Assembly (NCBI RefSeq): GCF_001591145.1
Contig: NZ_BCUF01000019.1
Span: forward strand, 1-64,000
DNA from: Vibrio harveyi NBRC 15634 = ATCC 14126 = KCTC 12724
GTDB taxonomy: Bacteria > Pseudomonadota > Gammaproteobacteria > Enterobacterales > Vibrionaceae
DNA: 64,000 nucleotides
Reading direction: 5' to 3'
Shown: one piece after another, positions 17,530 to 26,433 of the stretch
How positions within the stretch are numbered: the first letter of the stretch is position 1
Layout: each line of letters begins with the position of its first letter
Notes under the pieces: model-generated
Seen by the model: the letters and a program-made list of their open reading frames with translations, nothing else
What the model was told of the DNA's origin: nothing
Databases searched by the model: none
Translations under genes and position numbers: made by a program

Positions 17530-18300
17530 TTACACTGACATACACTTGATCAAACCCGCTTTTGACTTGTAGCGGTTGAACCAAGCTTTTACAGGGCTTG
17601 CAAGTACGTTTACTGGCGGCTCATCACCTTGCATGATCACAGGACCGAACATCAGATCCAGAATGTGCCAAGACTTTGTACCAACACCCATCATGGATGC
17701 ACGACATGCCGAGCAATAAACCACTACGTAGTCGGTTTCAAACTCTTCAACACGGCGCTTAATTACGCGCGTTGCCACATCTGGGTTTGCAGGTACAACC
17801 ATGCCGCCGAAGCCACAGCAGCGGGTGTTTTCTCGTGTGTGTTCTGGCTCAGAGGTTTTGTAACCAAGTTCGTTTAATATCCAACGGATACCGTCTTGCA
17901 GCTCTTTCTCGTAGCGAGTTGAACAAGAGTCGTGAATGGTAAACATCACGTCGCTGTTTTTGGCTTTGCCGCGCAGTTCTTCCGGTAAACCAATTTCAGG
18001 AAGTAGCTTCCACAAAGACACTGGTTTTTGTGTGCCACCAGATTTTTTGATCATGCCGTAGCAGCTTTGACACGCCACAATCACCTCTTGTGCGTCTAGC
18101 TTGTCAAAATCAGCCTGTAGCTGACCGTAACGCTCTTTAAACTTCTCTGTTTGACCGATAGCAGCGGTTGGTTTACCACAGCATTTTTGGACTGCGCCCA
18201 TGTCTGGAAATACTTGCTTTAGGTAGCTAGCAATGGCAGCTACGCCTTCTGGTGAGTAGGATGGCAAGCTGCATCCTGGCATAAATACTTTATTACTCAT
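17530..18300 (-). CDS. CCG-domain (Fe-S)-binding oxidoreductase subunit, HdrB-like
   Basis: Contains two cysteine-rich CCG domains of the heterodisulfide-reductase B / GlpC / LutA type. First domain: C9 in MPGCSLPSYS, CCGKPT near residue 40 and CQSCYG near 76. Second domain: a Cys in DSCSTRYE, CCGFGG near 163 and CSACRA near 198. In HdrB such motifs bind a noncubane 4Fe-4S cluster that works on disulfides. It overlaps the preceding FAD/Fe-S oxidoreductase gene by four bases, so the two are almost surely a complex in which the flavoprotein supplies electrons. The substrate is unknown; a di- or polysulfide would fit the rhodanese next door. 256 residues, intact. Confidence 0.85.
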   Translation of the reverse strand: MSNKVFMPGCSLPSYSPEGVAAIASYLKQVFPDMGAVQKCCGKPTAAIGQTEKFKERYGQLQADFDKLDAQEVIVACQSCYGMIKKSGGTQKPVSLWKLLPEIGLPEELRGKAKNSDVMFTIHDSCSTRYEKELQDGIRWILNELGYKTSEPEHTRENTRCCGFGGMVVPANPDVATRVIKRRVEEFETDYVVVYCSACRASMMGVGTKSWHILDLMFGPVIMQGDEPPVNVLASPVKAWFNRYKSKAGLIKCMSV

Positions 18301-20093
18301 TTTGTCGATACCGCTCGTTTTGCCATAGTGAAGATTTTTGAGAAGCCAAGCTTCTGGTGCATGTTGATCGCTTTATGACCCGGCATTGGAGATTCACCGT
18401 TGTTTGCCTTAACAAAGTCAGCACGTGCCCCTAGGAACATCTCTTTCATTGGAAAGTCTTTCGGACACACGATGGTGCATTGGTCACACGCGTTGCATGA
18501 GTAAGCCATCAGAGGATCCATCGACTTGTTGTTCACAAAGTCGGAGAAAATGGTTTTCGGACAGTCGCTGAAGTCATTCATCATGATGCACTCGGTCATA
18601 CATAGCTTGCAGCTGCATTGCAGGCAGCGAGAAGCTTCTAGTTTGATTTGCGCTTCAGTAAAGCCTAAATCCACTTGTGCAAAATCCTGCTTACGCTCTT
18701 CAGCGTCACGCAATTCACCGTGTAGGCGAGGGGTATCTACCGTACCTTTTGGTAGTGGTACGTCTAGACGAGATGAGTAGCTGTATTCTTGCTCGAAGTC
18801 GCGGTCTTCAGTTAGTGGACGAGTCGTTAGGAAGCGTTCAACGCTCATTGCTGCTTTACGACCTAATGCCATCGCTTCAATTACGATGTTCCCGCCACAC
18901 GCATCACCAGCTACGAATACGTCTTCTAGACTAGATGCTAGTGTTTGTTTATCGACAACGTAACGGCCACCGCGAGTTTGCTCTAGTGCACCGTCAGTAA
19001 TATCTGCCACGATTTGACCCGTAGCGAAAACAACGGTATCCACAGAGATAGTTTTGCTTTCTTCGCTGTACTGAGGTGCAAAGTTGCCTTGCTCATCAAA
19101 GATCGACAGCACTTTCTTGATAGTAATGCCTGTTACTTTGCCGCTCTCGTGCTCGATAGCGACAGGTCCCCAACCCGCATGGAATTCAACGCCTTCTTCT
19201 AGTGACTCATCGATTTCGATTTGGCTTGCAGGCAGGTTCTCAAGGCTCTCAAGTGAACATTGGTAAACTTCACTTGCGCCGATACGCCATGAAGAGCGTG
19301 CGCAGTCCATCGCTACGTCACCACCGCCGATAACCATTACGCGCTTACCTGCTCGTGGGAATTGGCGAGTTTCAGAAATCTCTTTTAGGTATTCAACCGC
19401 AGAGAACACGCCATCGTTGTCATGACCCGGCAGAGGGATGATCGAACCTACGTGCGCACCATGTGCAAGTACCACCGCATCATGCTCGTTGCGTAGTGTT
19501 TCGAAACTGATGTCTTTGCCGATCTCAACGCCAAACTGAGTTTTGATTCCCAGCATCGCTAAGTAGCTGTATTCGAAATCGATAACATCGCGTGGCAGGC
19601 GGTATTCAGGGATACCAACACGCATCATACCGCCGTAAACGTCCAGCTTTTCATAGATGGTGACTTCATGACCCTGACGACGTAGTTCGATTGCCGCTTG
19701 AGCGCCAGCAGGACCTGCACCTACGATCGCGATGTGCTTGTTAGTTAGGGGGGCAATGTTTAGATCCCAGTGATCTTGGTTATCCATTTTCTCTGCGACG
19801 AAACGTTTAATCCCAGCTACGCTGATTGGCTGACCAAACTCAGAATTACGGCGACAAGACGCTTCACACGGATGTGCGCAGATGCGACCTAGTGTTTGAG
19901 GAAGGAATAGTTTGCTACGGATCAGATCCAGAGCACCTTGAAAATCACCTTCACCCGCCATGCGAACGTATTGCTTTACGTCTGTGTGCATTGGGCACGC
20001 GGTTTGACATGCCGGATCGGCATCACCCATACAGCCATCGACAATCATTTGAGCGGTGTCGAATAGCTTTTGACTAAAAATTACATTGTTCAT
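18297..20093 (-). CDS. FAD-dependent NAD(P)H oxidoreductase with N- and C-terminal Fe-S domains (GltD/NfnB-like)
   Basis: Order of parts: an N-terminal Fer4_20 domain with cysteines in ACQTACPMHTDV and CAHPCEASCRRN (about 25-85), an FAD site IVGAGPAGAQAA (about 124), a NAD(P) site MVIGGGDVAMDCARSS (about 258), an FAD-closing block VFVAGDACGG (about 395), and a C-terminal double ferredoxin-like region with CLQCSCKLCMTEC and CNACDQCTIVCPKDFP. Relatives are glutamate synthase small subunit, NfnB and dihydropyrimidine dehydrogenase N-terminus. The C-terminal clusters would pass electrons to the CCG protein encoded next, with a four-base gene overlap. It lies 21 bases after the rhodanese gene. Physiological direction and acceptor are unknown. 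Confidence 0.88.
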   Translation of the reverse strand: MNNVIFSQKLFDTAQMIVDGCMGDADPACQTACPMHTDVKQYVRMAGEGDFQGALDLIRSKLFLPQTLGRICAHPCEASCRRNSEFGQPISVAGIKRFVAEKMDNQDHWDLNIAPLTNKHIAIVGAGPAGAQAAIELRRQGHEVTIYEKLDVYGGMMRVGIPEYRLPRDVIDFEYSYLAMLGIKTQFGVEIGKDISFETLRNEHDAVVLAHGAHVGSIIPLPGHDNDGVFSAVEYLKEISETRQFPRAGKRVMVIGGGDVAMDCARSSWRIGASEVYQCSLESLENLPASQIEIDESLEEGVEFHAGWGPVAIEHESGKVTGITIKKVLSIFDEQGNFAPQYSEESKTISVDTVVFATGQIVADITDGALEQTRGGRYVVDKQTLASSLEDVFVAGDACGGNIVIEAMALGRKAAMSVERFLTTRPLTEDRDFEQEYSYSSRLDVPLPKGTVDTPRLHGELRDAEERKQDFAQVDLGFTEAQIKLEASRCLQCSCKLCMTECIMMNDFSDCPKTIFSDFVNNKSMDPLMAYSCNACDQCTIVCPKDFPMKEMFLGARADFVKANNGESPMPGHKAINMHQKLGFSKIFTMAKRAVSTK

Positions 20094-20114
20094 TAACTGC
20101 TATTTCCGTGTTGA

Positions 20115-21098
20115 TTAGCTCTTGCCGTTGATAACGTTCACTTCAGGGTTTTTCTGCTCATAGTGAGCATGGCTGTACTCGATCCATGAACCGTCATAGT
20201 TGTAGACGCCTTCTGCGCCAAGTACTTCAGTAAGAATCATGGTGGTGTGGGCAGAACGAACACCGGATTGGCAATAAGCGATCACTTTTTTGCCTTTGAT
20301 GATGTCGCCATAAAGAGCTTGCAGTTCTTGTGCAGATTTCAGCGTTGTGTCTTCGTTTAACGCTTTGGTCCAGTTAATGTGAACACTGCTTGGGATAGTA
20401 CCCGGACCGTACGCACCAGAAACCGCAACGTCGCCGTTGAACTCGTCGTTGCCGCGAGTATCTAGGATCACCCAATCAGGGTTGTTTTGCGCTGCGATAA
20501 CCATATCCAGTGTCGCTAGCGTGTTGTTGTCTTGTTTTGTGTTCGGTGCTTTGTATTCAACTGCGGCAACGCTTGGGTTTGCAGAGCCAGTTGGGTAACC
20601 AGCGCCCATCCAAGCGTTCAAGCCACCGTCTAGGTAACGAACGTCTTGATGACCAAGGTTATGGATTTGCCAGTAAAGGCGAGCGGCATCGTGGTGAGAG
20701 CCTGCTGCGTAAACCACGATTGTGCTGTCAGCTGTTGCGCCGAAGCTGCCCAGAATGGTCTCCATTTCTTCGGTGTTATTGCTCATACCACCGAAGTCGA
20801 ATTGACCATCAGCCGCCGAGTAATCGTTACGCCACATAGTGTAAGAGCCAGAAATAGGACTATCTGGTTTGATAGGGTTTAGCGCACCGATCACAACCAC
20901 ATCTTTGTCGCCGTCCATCAGCGACTTAAGTTGTTGTGCCGAAATGAAGTGCTCAGGATGAGCGTATTCTGCGAATTTCTGCTCTTGAGCAGCGGCATCC
21001 ACAATCACAGCCTCAGCTGAGAACATCGTATTGTAAGCTGAGTAGCCAACCGCTGTGACAGCTGCTAACACACCCAACGCAATCGTCGATTTTTTCAT
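20115..21098 (-). CDS. ynjE: Periplasmic tandem-rhodanese thiosulfate sulfurtransferase (YnjE-like)
   Basis: Sulfurtransferase with two rhodanese domains after an N-terminal signal or anchor helix (about residues 5-22). Only the C-terminal domain has the active-site loop, AYCQSGVRSAHTT (Cys near residue 275). The N-terminal domain reads VVYAAGSHHDAAR, with no cysteine at the loop, so it is structural. E. coli YnjE is a three-domain rhodanese of about 435 residues; this one has 327, so the symbol is by family and context. First gene of the four-gene unit, reading away from the TtrS-like sensor gene. It would deliver or accept sulfane sulfur outside the cytoplasm. Confidence 0.85.
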   Translation of the reverse strand: MKKSTIALGVLAAVTAVGYSAYNTMFSAEAVIVDAAAQEQKFAEYAHPEHFISAQQLKSLMDGDKDVVVIGALNPIKPDSPISGSYTMWRNDYSAADGQFDFGGMSNNTEEMETILGSFGATADSTIVVYAAGSHHDAARLYWQIHNLGHQDVRYLDGGLNAWMGAGYPTGSANPSVAAVEYKAPNTKQDNNTLATLDMVIAAQNNPDWVILDTRGNDEFNGDVAVSGAYGPGTIPSSVHINWTKALNEDTTLKSAQELQALYGDIIKGKKVIAYCQSGVRSAHTTMILTEVLGAEGVYNYDGSWIEYSHAHYEQKNPEVNVINGKS

Positions 21099-21399
21099 GA
21101 GTTGCTTCCATATTTTAATTTAAAGTTTTGCTGCCGAATCCTCGATGTTTCGACAGATAGAATGCTTTTGATGGGGCAGTGCTGACATGAACGTTTCTTA
21201 ATCATTTTTGGTGTTCATGGCTTAAAATAAGCGGAAATGCGCTCTACCCCTTTATGGGTAAGGCATTCTGAGGAAATCGTTTAAATGACGATATTGTGGT
21301 TTCCCACAATAATGATGTGGGATTGATCTAAAGCAACAAAGTAGAAGGGGGAAGTGGTGCTAAAATGTGCCACAACCGAGTTTTGGTAGTATTTCATAA
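21099..21399. promoter_or_regulatory. Divergent control region between ynjE and the TtrS-like sensor
   Basis: Holds TATTGTGG-TTTC-CCACAATA (21292-21311), an eight-base perfect inverted repeat, followed by a further TGTGGGA (21316-21322). Together they give three copies of CCCACA/TGTGGG in about 30 bases. They lie centrally in the region shared by the two units, the natural place for a response-regulator site. No sigma54 promoter is seen. Confidence 0.5.
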
Positions 21400-23205
21400 G
21401 TGATTGATAATTATTCTCAAAAGTTAATTCTTTTCATTTTTGCTCTCTCCTTTTTCTTTACCTCTTTTGCCTCTGCTAATGATCAAAAAGTACCGAGAAA
21501 AGACTACGATGTTGGCGTTTTAGCGCTGCGTGGACACGCACATGCTCGTGAAGCGTGGCAACCAACTTTGGATTGGTTGGAGACTCAGAATCCTGGCTAT
21601 CAATTCAACCTACATACTTACGATTTCGACCAACTTGAAGATGCATTTTTGCACGGTTGGCTTGACTTCATTCTGACTAGTCCAGGGCAGGCGACTAAGT
21701 TGGCACGTGAATACCCAATCAACTGGTTAGCAACGCAAAAAACTGCCTATAGCAACTTACCAAATAAGTCGATTGCTTCGGTGGTAGTGGTGCGTGAAGA
21801 GTCGCCTTATAAAACGCTGCGTGACATCAATAAAGCTAATGTCGCGGCGGTATCGGAAAAAGCCTTTGGCGGCTTTCTCGCGCTGCGTTATGAGCTCGAT
21901 AAGCTCGGCTATTTCAATTCCTCTTTCTTCGAAAAAATTCATTTTACTGGTCCACCAACTGACCAGTTGATTTTGGACGTGATCAAGAACGATCTCGATG
22001 TCGCGATCGTCCCTGCATGTACTCTGGAGAACATGGCGAAGGAGGGGCGTATCCAACGGCACAGCTTACGTGTATTGAATGAGAAGCGTCCTGCTGATTC
22101 TGTTTGTGCGGTGAGCACGCCACTGTATCCAAACTGGACCATGGCTATGACAGAGCGAGCGCCCACGGATGTGGGGCAAATGGTGGCGCAAACCCTTTTC
22201 GCAATGCCAGAAGATCATCCAGCAGCCGTTGCGGCGAACAACGTTGGCTGGATGTTGCCTGCGCCGAGCATCAACGTTGATAAAGTCTACAAGCACTTAG
22301 ACATGCATCCGTTGCAAAAGTCTTGGGGACAAAAAGCACAAGAATGGCTGCATAAGAACCAAGCGATCGCAATGGCGTCGTTACTGACTTTGCTGTTATT
22401 GACGGGATATCACTTCTGGTTGGAATGGAAGTTTCAACGTAGTCGTGAAACGTTAAAAACCACCATGAACGACTTACGCCGTAAGAGCTCAATGTTGGAG
22501 CATGCCCAACGTATCACCATTGTCGGTGAACTTGGTAGCAGTATTGCGCATGAAATTAATCAACCATTGGCAGCAATCAAAAACTACAGTCAAGGGGCGA
22601 AAATGCGCATGGAACATGGCGCGACTGCCGAAGAAATGGCGCCAATCCTCGATAAAATCCAACAACAGGTGACTTCTGCAAGCGACATCATTCAGCGCCT
22701 TCGTAGCTTGATAAACAAAACACCGATTGAAAAAAACTGGGTGGATCTACCTTGTTTGATTGAAGAAGCGATGAAGCTGGTGGATTACGAATTCCAACGT
22801 CATCGAATCCAACTTGGTGTGCTTTACTCTGGTGAGCCGCAAAAAGTCTTTGCAGATGTGACAGGTTTGCAGCAGGTCATTCTCAATGTTTTAAATAACG
22901 CCAAAGATGCGTGTTTGAGCCATTCGCCGAAACGTAGAGATTTGTACGTGGATCTGCACGTGAGCTTCTGTGATGAGATGGTCATCATTGACGTGACGGA
23001 CAACGGCATTGGAATTGAAGAGGAAAGTACGCCATTAGACCAAGCTTTCTACACCACGAAGGAAAATGGATTAGGGCTAGGTCTGGCAATATGTCGTGAT
23101 GTACTCGATGCGCACCAAGGCAGCATGCAATTTAGGTCCATAGAGCCCACTGGGTGTCAGGTGACCATTGTTTTACCGTATCAGGAGGCTTGTTATGAGT
23201 CGTAA
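21400..23205 (+). CDS. Sensor histidine kinase with PhnD-like periplasmic domain (TtrS/ThsS-like)
   Basis: Membrane sensor. It has a signal peptide (residues 1-26), a periplasmic substrate-binding-protein fold of the PhnD type (about 35-310), one TM helix (about 325-345), HisKA with H-box SSIAHEINQPLAAIKNY (His near 384) and a HATPase domain with NVLNNAKDAC, DNGIGIE and GLGLGLAIC. This architecture and length (601) are those of TtrS, the tetrathionate sensor, and of the thiosulfate sensor ThsS. Start is GTG 21400; no other start precedes the signal peptide, and the ribosome site is weak. Its stop overlaps the regulator gene. No tetrathionate reductase (ttrABC) or thiosulfate reductase gene is present here; the neighbours are the rhodanese/Fe-S unit, so the ligand is probably a sulfur oxyanion but could differ. 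Confidence 0.85.
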   Translation: MIDNYSQKLILFIFALSFFFTSFASANDQKVPRKDYDVGVLALRGHAHAREAWQPTLDWLETQNPGYQFNLHTYDFDQLEDAFLHGWLDFILTSPGQATKLAREYPINWLATQKTAYSNLPNKSIASVVVVREESPYKTLRDINKANVAAVSEKAFGGFLALRYELDKLGYFNSSFFEKIHFTGPPTDQLILDVIKNDLDVAIVPACTLENMAKEGRIQRHSLRVLNEKRPADSVCAVSTPLYPNWTMAMTERAPTDVGQMVAQTLFAMPEDHPAAVAANNVGWMLPAPSINVDKVYKHLDMHPLQKSWGQKAQEWLHKNQAIAMASLLTLLLLTGYHFWLEWKFQRSRETLKTTMNDLRRKSSMLEHAQRITIVGELGSSIAHEINQPLAAIKNYSQGAKMRMEHGATAEEMAPILDKIQQQVTSASDIIQRLRSLINKTPIEKNWVDLPCLIEEAMKLVDYEFQRHRIQLGVLYSGEPQKVFADVTGLQQVILNVLNNAKDACLSHSPKRRDLYVDLHVSFCDEMVIIDVTDNGIGIEEESTPLDQAFYTTKENGLGLGLAICRDVLDAHQGSMQFRSIEPTGCQVTIVLPYQEACYES

Positions 23206-23791
23206 CCTTTGTCCACTCTACATCGTTGATGATGAAGAGCCAGTATTAGAATCCATGGCGTTTATGTTGGAAAGTTATGGTTACGAGGTTGAAGCTTTTT
23301 CTAGTGGGATAGATTTTCTCAACAACGCTGAATTGTCCGCTCCGGGTTGTGTTTTGCTTGATAGCCGTATGCCCGAGATGCGGGGACAAGATGTCCATCA
23401 TGTAATGAATGAGAAATTCAGCCCGATCAGCGTGATTTACCTAACTGGTCATGGCGACATACCTATGGCTGTCGATGCACTAAAGGATGGCGCATTAGAT
23501 TTCTTTCAAAAGCCTGTTGATGGAAACGCGCTTGTGGTTGCAGTAGATAATGCTATGGCACAGTCATTAAAAAACGGTGAAAAGCTGAGTGCGAAACAGG
23601 TATTACAGAATCTCACCAAGCGCGAGAAAGAAGTACTTGGATTGGTAGTCAAGGGGATGAAAAACCAAGAGATGGCCGATTCGTTGTGTGTTTCTCTAAG
23701 AACAATTGAGGTACATCGCTCTAATGTGATGAAAAAACTTGAAGCAGAAAGCCTTGCAGTATTGATTCGCAAAGTCGGGCATTTGATCTAA
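23195..23791 (+). CDS. Response regulator, FixJ/TtrR type
   Basis: Two-domain regulator of 198 residues. The receiver has acidic DDEE near residue 10, the phospho-acceptor Asp near 55 in VLLDSRMPE, a Thr in YLTGHGDIP and a Lys in FQKPVD, the TtrR/FixJ pattern. The C-terminal LuxR-type helix-turn-helix carries LTKREKEVLGLVVKGMKNQE. AGGAGG at 23183-23188 sets the start at 23195, 11 bases inside the sensor gene; nine codons of the open frame upstream are not used. It is expected to act with the sensor on the divergent rhodanese unit. No terminator is seen directly after it. Confidence 0.9.
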   Translation: MSRNLCPLYIVDDEEPVLESMAFMLESYGYEVEAFSSGIDFLNNAELSAPGCVLLDSRMPEMRGQDVHHVMNEKFSPISVIYLTGHGDIPMAVDALKDGALDFFQKPVDGNALVVAVDNAMAQSLKNGEKLSAKQVLQNLTKREKEVLGLVVKGMKNQEMADSLCVSLRTIEVHRSNVMKKLEAESLAVLIRKVGHLI

Positions 23792-23947
23792 TTGATTTAT
23801 GTTTTGGGGGCAGCGAACTGAGCTATTTAGGTCGAATTAATCACTGTAACCTAATGATATTTTGGGAAAGGTTTGCTCAACCGGTATCAGGAAGATAACA
23901 TCAGTACCCAAAATGAAATGAATCTTAATCTTGGCTAGAACCTAACT

Positions 23948-24616
23948 ATGTTTGTCGATACCGTTAAAAGTGCCTTTGCTTCACTAAACACGCATAAACA
24001 AGCGATTGCGAAAGCGACCGCTTTACCGATTCTCTTTTCTGTTATTCTTGATCTCCTTTTAGGTGCAAGTGAAGGCGATGGTGCTGCTATCTTCGTACAA
24101 ATCTTGATGGCGCTATTGTCTGCGATCGTCGCGATTAACGTGCACAGTATTATCCTTAAAGGTCCTCAATCTGTCCCTCAGTGGGGGCGTTTCACCCTTG
24201 GCAAGATCGAAATGTGGTTCATCGGTCATTACTTGGTGATGACAGTTGCAGTAGTCGCCGTTGCCGCCATCTTTGCGATGATTAACGTTGCGCTTGCCGC
24301 AATTGTACTGTTCGCACTTGGTGTGATCTGTTGTCGATTGGTGTTGGTGTTTCCCGCCATTGCTATTGGTAAAGGTGTGTCATTCCCTTATGCATGGAAC
24401 TTAACCAAAGGGTACACGTGGTACATGATGGGTGTGGTGATCTTGGTACCGCTTCTGTGTGGTATCGCAATATCACCTCTGGCGTATTTACAACTGCCAA
24501 TCCTAATGAGTTTATTAAGCTTCCTAGTGACCATCATCGGGATTGCTATTTTGTCTAAAGCGTACGAGCAATTAAGTGGTTTTGATGGACAATCTTATTC
24601 TCAGCAGTCATTTTGA
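23948..24616 (+). CDS. Hypothetical polytopic membrane protein
   Basis: Not recognised with confidence. The 222-residue protein has five to six hydrophobic segments (about 22-40, 45-66, 95-120, 124-145, 160-180, 188-207) separated by short loops, and a hydrophilic C-terminus rich in Gln and Ser. It resembles the YciC-like / DUF-type membrane proteins with duplicated helices, but I see no catalytic or transport motif. Monocistronic: 156 bases after the regulator gene and closed by a strong terminator. The start at 23948 lacks an obvious strong ribosome site. Confidence 0.75.
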   Translation: MFVDTVKSAFASLNTHKQAIAKATALPILFSVILDLLLGASEGDGAAIFVQILMALLSAIVAINVHSIILKGPQSVPQWGRFTLGKIEMWFIGHYLVMTVAVVAVAAIFAMINVALAAIVLFALGVICCRLVLVFPAIAIGKGVSFPYAWNLTKGYTWYMMGVVILVPLLCGIAISPLAYLQLPILMSLLSFLVTIIGIAILSKAYEQLSGFDGQSYSQQSF

Positions 24617-24645
24617 AGTCACTTAAGTAGATGTTATGAATGAAG

Positions 24646-24673
24646 AAGCGCCTCCTTTTAGAGGCGCTTTTTT
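24646..24673 (+). terminator. Intrinsic terminator
   Basis: AAGCGCCTC / GAGGCGCTT stem, six-base loop, then a T run, 30 bases after the membrane-protein stop. Confidence 0.92.
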
Positions 24674-24938
24674 ATGGTTACTTGTAGGCAAATTTACTTG
24701 GTTTTGTAAGAATTTATTACAAATTACATTTTTAAAGTGATATAAAGCACACCTTCGATGAGGCTGGTTTTGTTTTTGACTGGCTCTTATCGAGAAAAAC
24801 CGTGACGTTTCAATTGACGAATAAGGAAGGTGCTTTTTGCTCATTAGTCCGCCCTAGAACGATCTCTCAGATGCGTTTGCATCACTCCCTTCACCGTGCG
24901 CAATGCACCAACTAAGGCAATACGTTTATGAGAGATTT

Positions 24939-26429
24939 ATGTTTAAATTTACAAAAGATACTTGGTTTAACAACGTTAAAGGAGATTGTTTATCAGGAGT
25001 TGTTGTAGCACTGGCACTTATTCCAGAAGCTATTGCATTCTCTATCATCGCAGGACTCGACCCCAAAGTGGGTTTGTATGCCTCGTTTTCCATCTGTGTC
25101 GTGATTGCGTTTACTGGCTCAAGGTCCGGAATGATTTCCGCGGCAACCGGAGCGATGGCGCTATTGATGACCACCTTAGTTAAAGATTATGGTTTGCAAT
25201 ATTTGCTCGCCGCGTCGTTTTTCGCTGGTGTACTGCAGTTATTGATTGGCTACTTAAGGCTAGGGGATTTAATGCGTTTTGTGTCTAAGTCCATCATGAC
25301 TGGATTTGTAAATGCGTTGGCAATTTTAATCTTTTTGGCGCAACTGCCTGAACTGACGAACGTTTCTTGGTCCGTTTATGCATTGACCGTTTTAGGACTA
25401 GCCATCATCTATTTGTTTCCATATGTGCCGAAAATCGGAAAAATGCTACCGTCCCCTTTGGTATGCATTATCACGGTGACAGTGGTTGCGTTGATGTTTG
25501 ATATCGATATTCGTACTGTTGGCGATATGGGGCAGCTACCCGATTCGCTTCCCGTATTCATGATTCCCGATATTCCCTTCAACATTGAAACACTCCAAAT
25601 CATTTTCCCTTATTCATTAGCTCTCGCCATTGTCGGTGTCCTTGAATCACTGATGACCGCATCTATCGTCGATGAGTTGACGGATACAGAGAGTGAGAAA
25701 AACGACGAGTGCAAAGGACAGGGGATTGCGAATATGGTCGCATCGCTGTTTGGCGGTATGGCAGGATGCGCCATGATTGGTCAGTCGATGATCAATATCC
25801 AGTCTGGCGGTCGAACACGTTTATCGACGCTTTGCTCCGGTGTGTTTTTGCTGATCATGGTGGTGTTCTTGGGGGATTACCTCAAGCAAATCCCAATGGC
25901 GGCGCTCGTTGCTGTGATGATCATGGTTGCGATAAGTACTTTCTCGTGGCACTCCATTGCAGAAATGCGTAAACACAGTTTATCGACAAACCTTATCATG
26001 CTATCGACGGTGATTGCGGTTGTTGCCACCCACAATCTTGCTATTGGTGTGCTGGTGGGCGTTTTATTAGCGTGTGTCTTTTATGTGAATCAGAGCCGGA
26101 CTTTAATGAAGGTTTCGGATGAAGTCATTGTTGATAACGACCATACGATTCACAAAGTTCATGGGCAAATCTTTTTCGCTTCCGCCTATAGTTTCACTGA
26201 TATGTTTGATTTCGATAATGCGACGCGATACATCACAATTGATTTATCCGATGCGCATTTTTGGGATATCACAGCAATATCAGCTTTGGATAAAGCCATC
26301 ATTAAGTTTCGTAAAGGCGGCTCTATTGTTGCTGTAACCGGAATGAATGAAGCAACCTTGGATATGATAGATCGCCACGCGGTTTATGATGATCCTGAAA
26401 AGCTGGCTAAGCAAGGTATGGGGCATTAG
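24939..26429 (+). CDS. SulP family anion transporter with STAS domain
   Basis: Inner-membrane transporter of the SLC26/SulP family, moving sulfate, bicarbonate or other anions. The membrane part (residues 1-370) contains ALALIPEAIAFSIIAGLDP and GLYASF at the start, typical for TM1-TM2, and ends with about 12-14 helices. A C-terminal STAS domain (about 395-490) has IDLSDAHFWDITAISAL. I take ATG 24939 as the start, giving MFKFTKDTWFNN and 496 residues; an in-frame ATG at 24903 would add 12 residues. Substrate not predictable; bicarbonate (BicA-like) and sulfate are both possible. Its closeness to the sulfur cluster may be chance. Confidence 0.9.
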   Translation: MFKFTKDTWFNNVKGDCLSGVVVALALIPEAIAFSIIAGLDPKVGLYASFSICVVIAFTGSRSGMISAATGAMALLMTTLVKDYGLQYLLAASFFAGVLQLLIGYLRLGDLMRFVSKSIMTGFVNALAILIFLAQLPELTNVSWSVYALTVLGLAIIYLFPYVPKIGKMLPSPLVCIITVTVVALMFDIDIRTVGDMGQLPDSLPVFMIPDIPFNIETLQIIFPYSLALAIVGVLESLMTASIVDELTDTESEKNDECKGQGIANMVASLFGGMAGCAMIGQSMINIQSGGRTRLSTLCSGVFLLIMVVFLGDYLKQIPMAALVAVMIMVAISTFSWHSIAEMRKHSLSTNLIMLSTVIAVVATHNLAIGVLVGVLLACVFYVNQSRTLMKVSDEVIVDNDHTIHKVHGQIFFASAYSFTDMFDFDNATRYITIDLSDAHFWDITAISALDKAIIKFRKGGSIVAVTGMNEATLDMIDRHAVYDDPEKLAKQGMGH

Positions 26430-26433
26430 AAAC

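Noticed and set aside
21400..23791. Calling the sensor pair ttrS-ttrR outright
   Set aside because: Architecture fits, but no tetrathionate reductase genes are present, and thiosulfate-sensing relatives share the same layout, so the ligand cannot be named.
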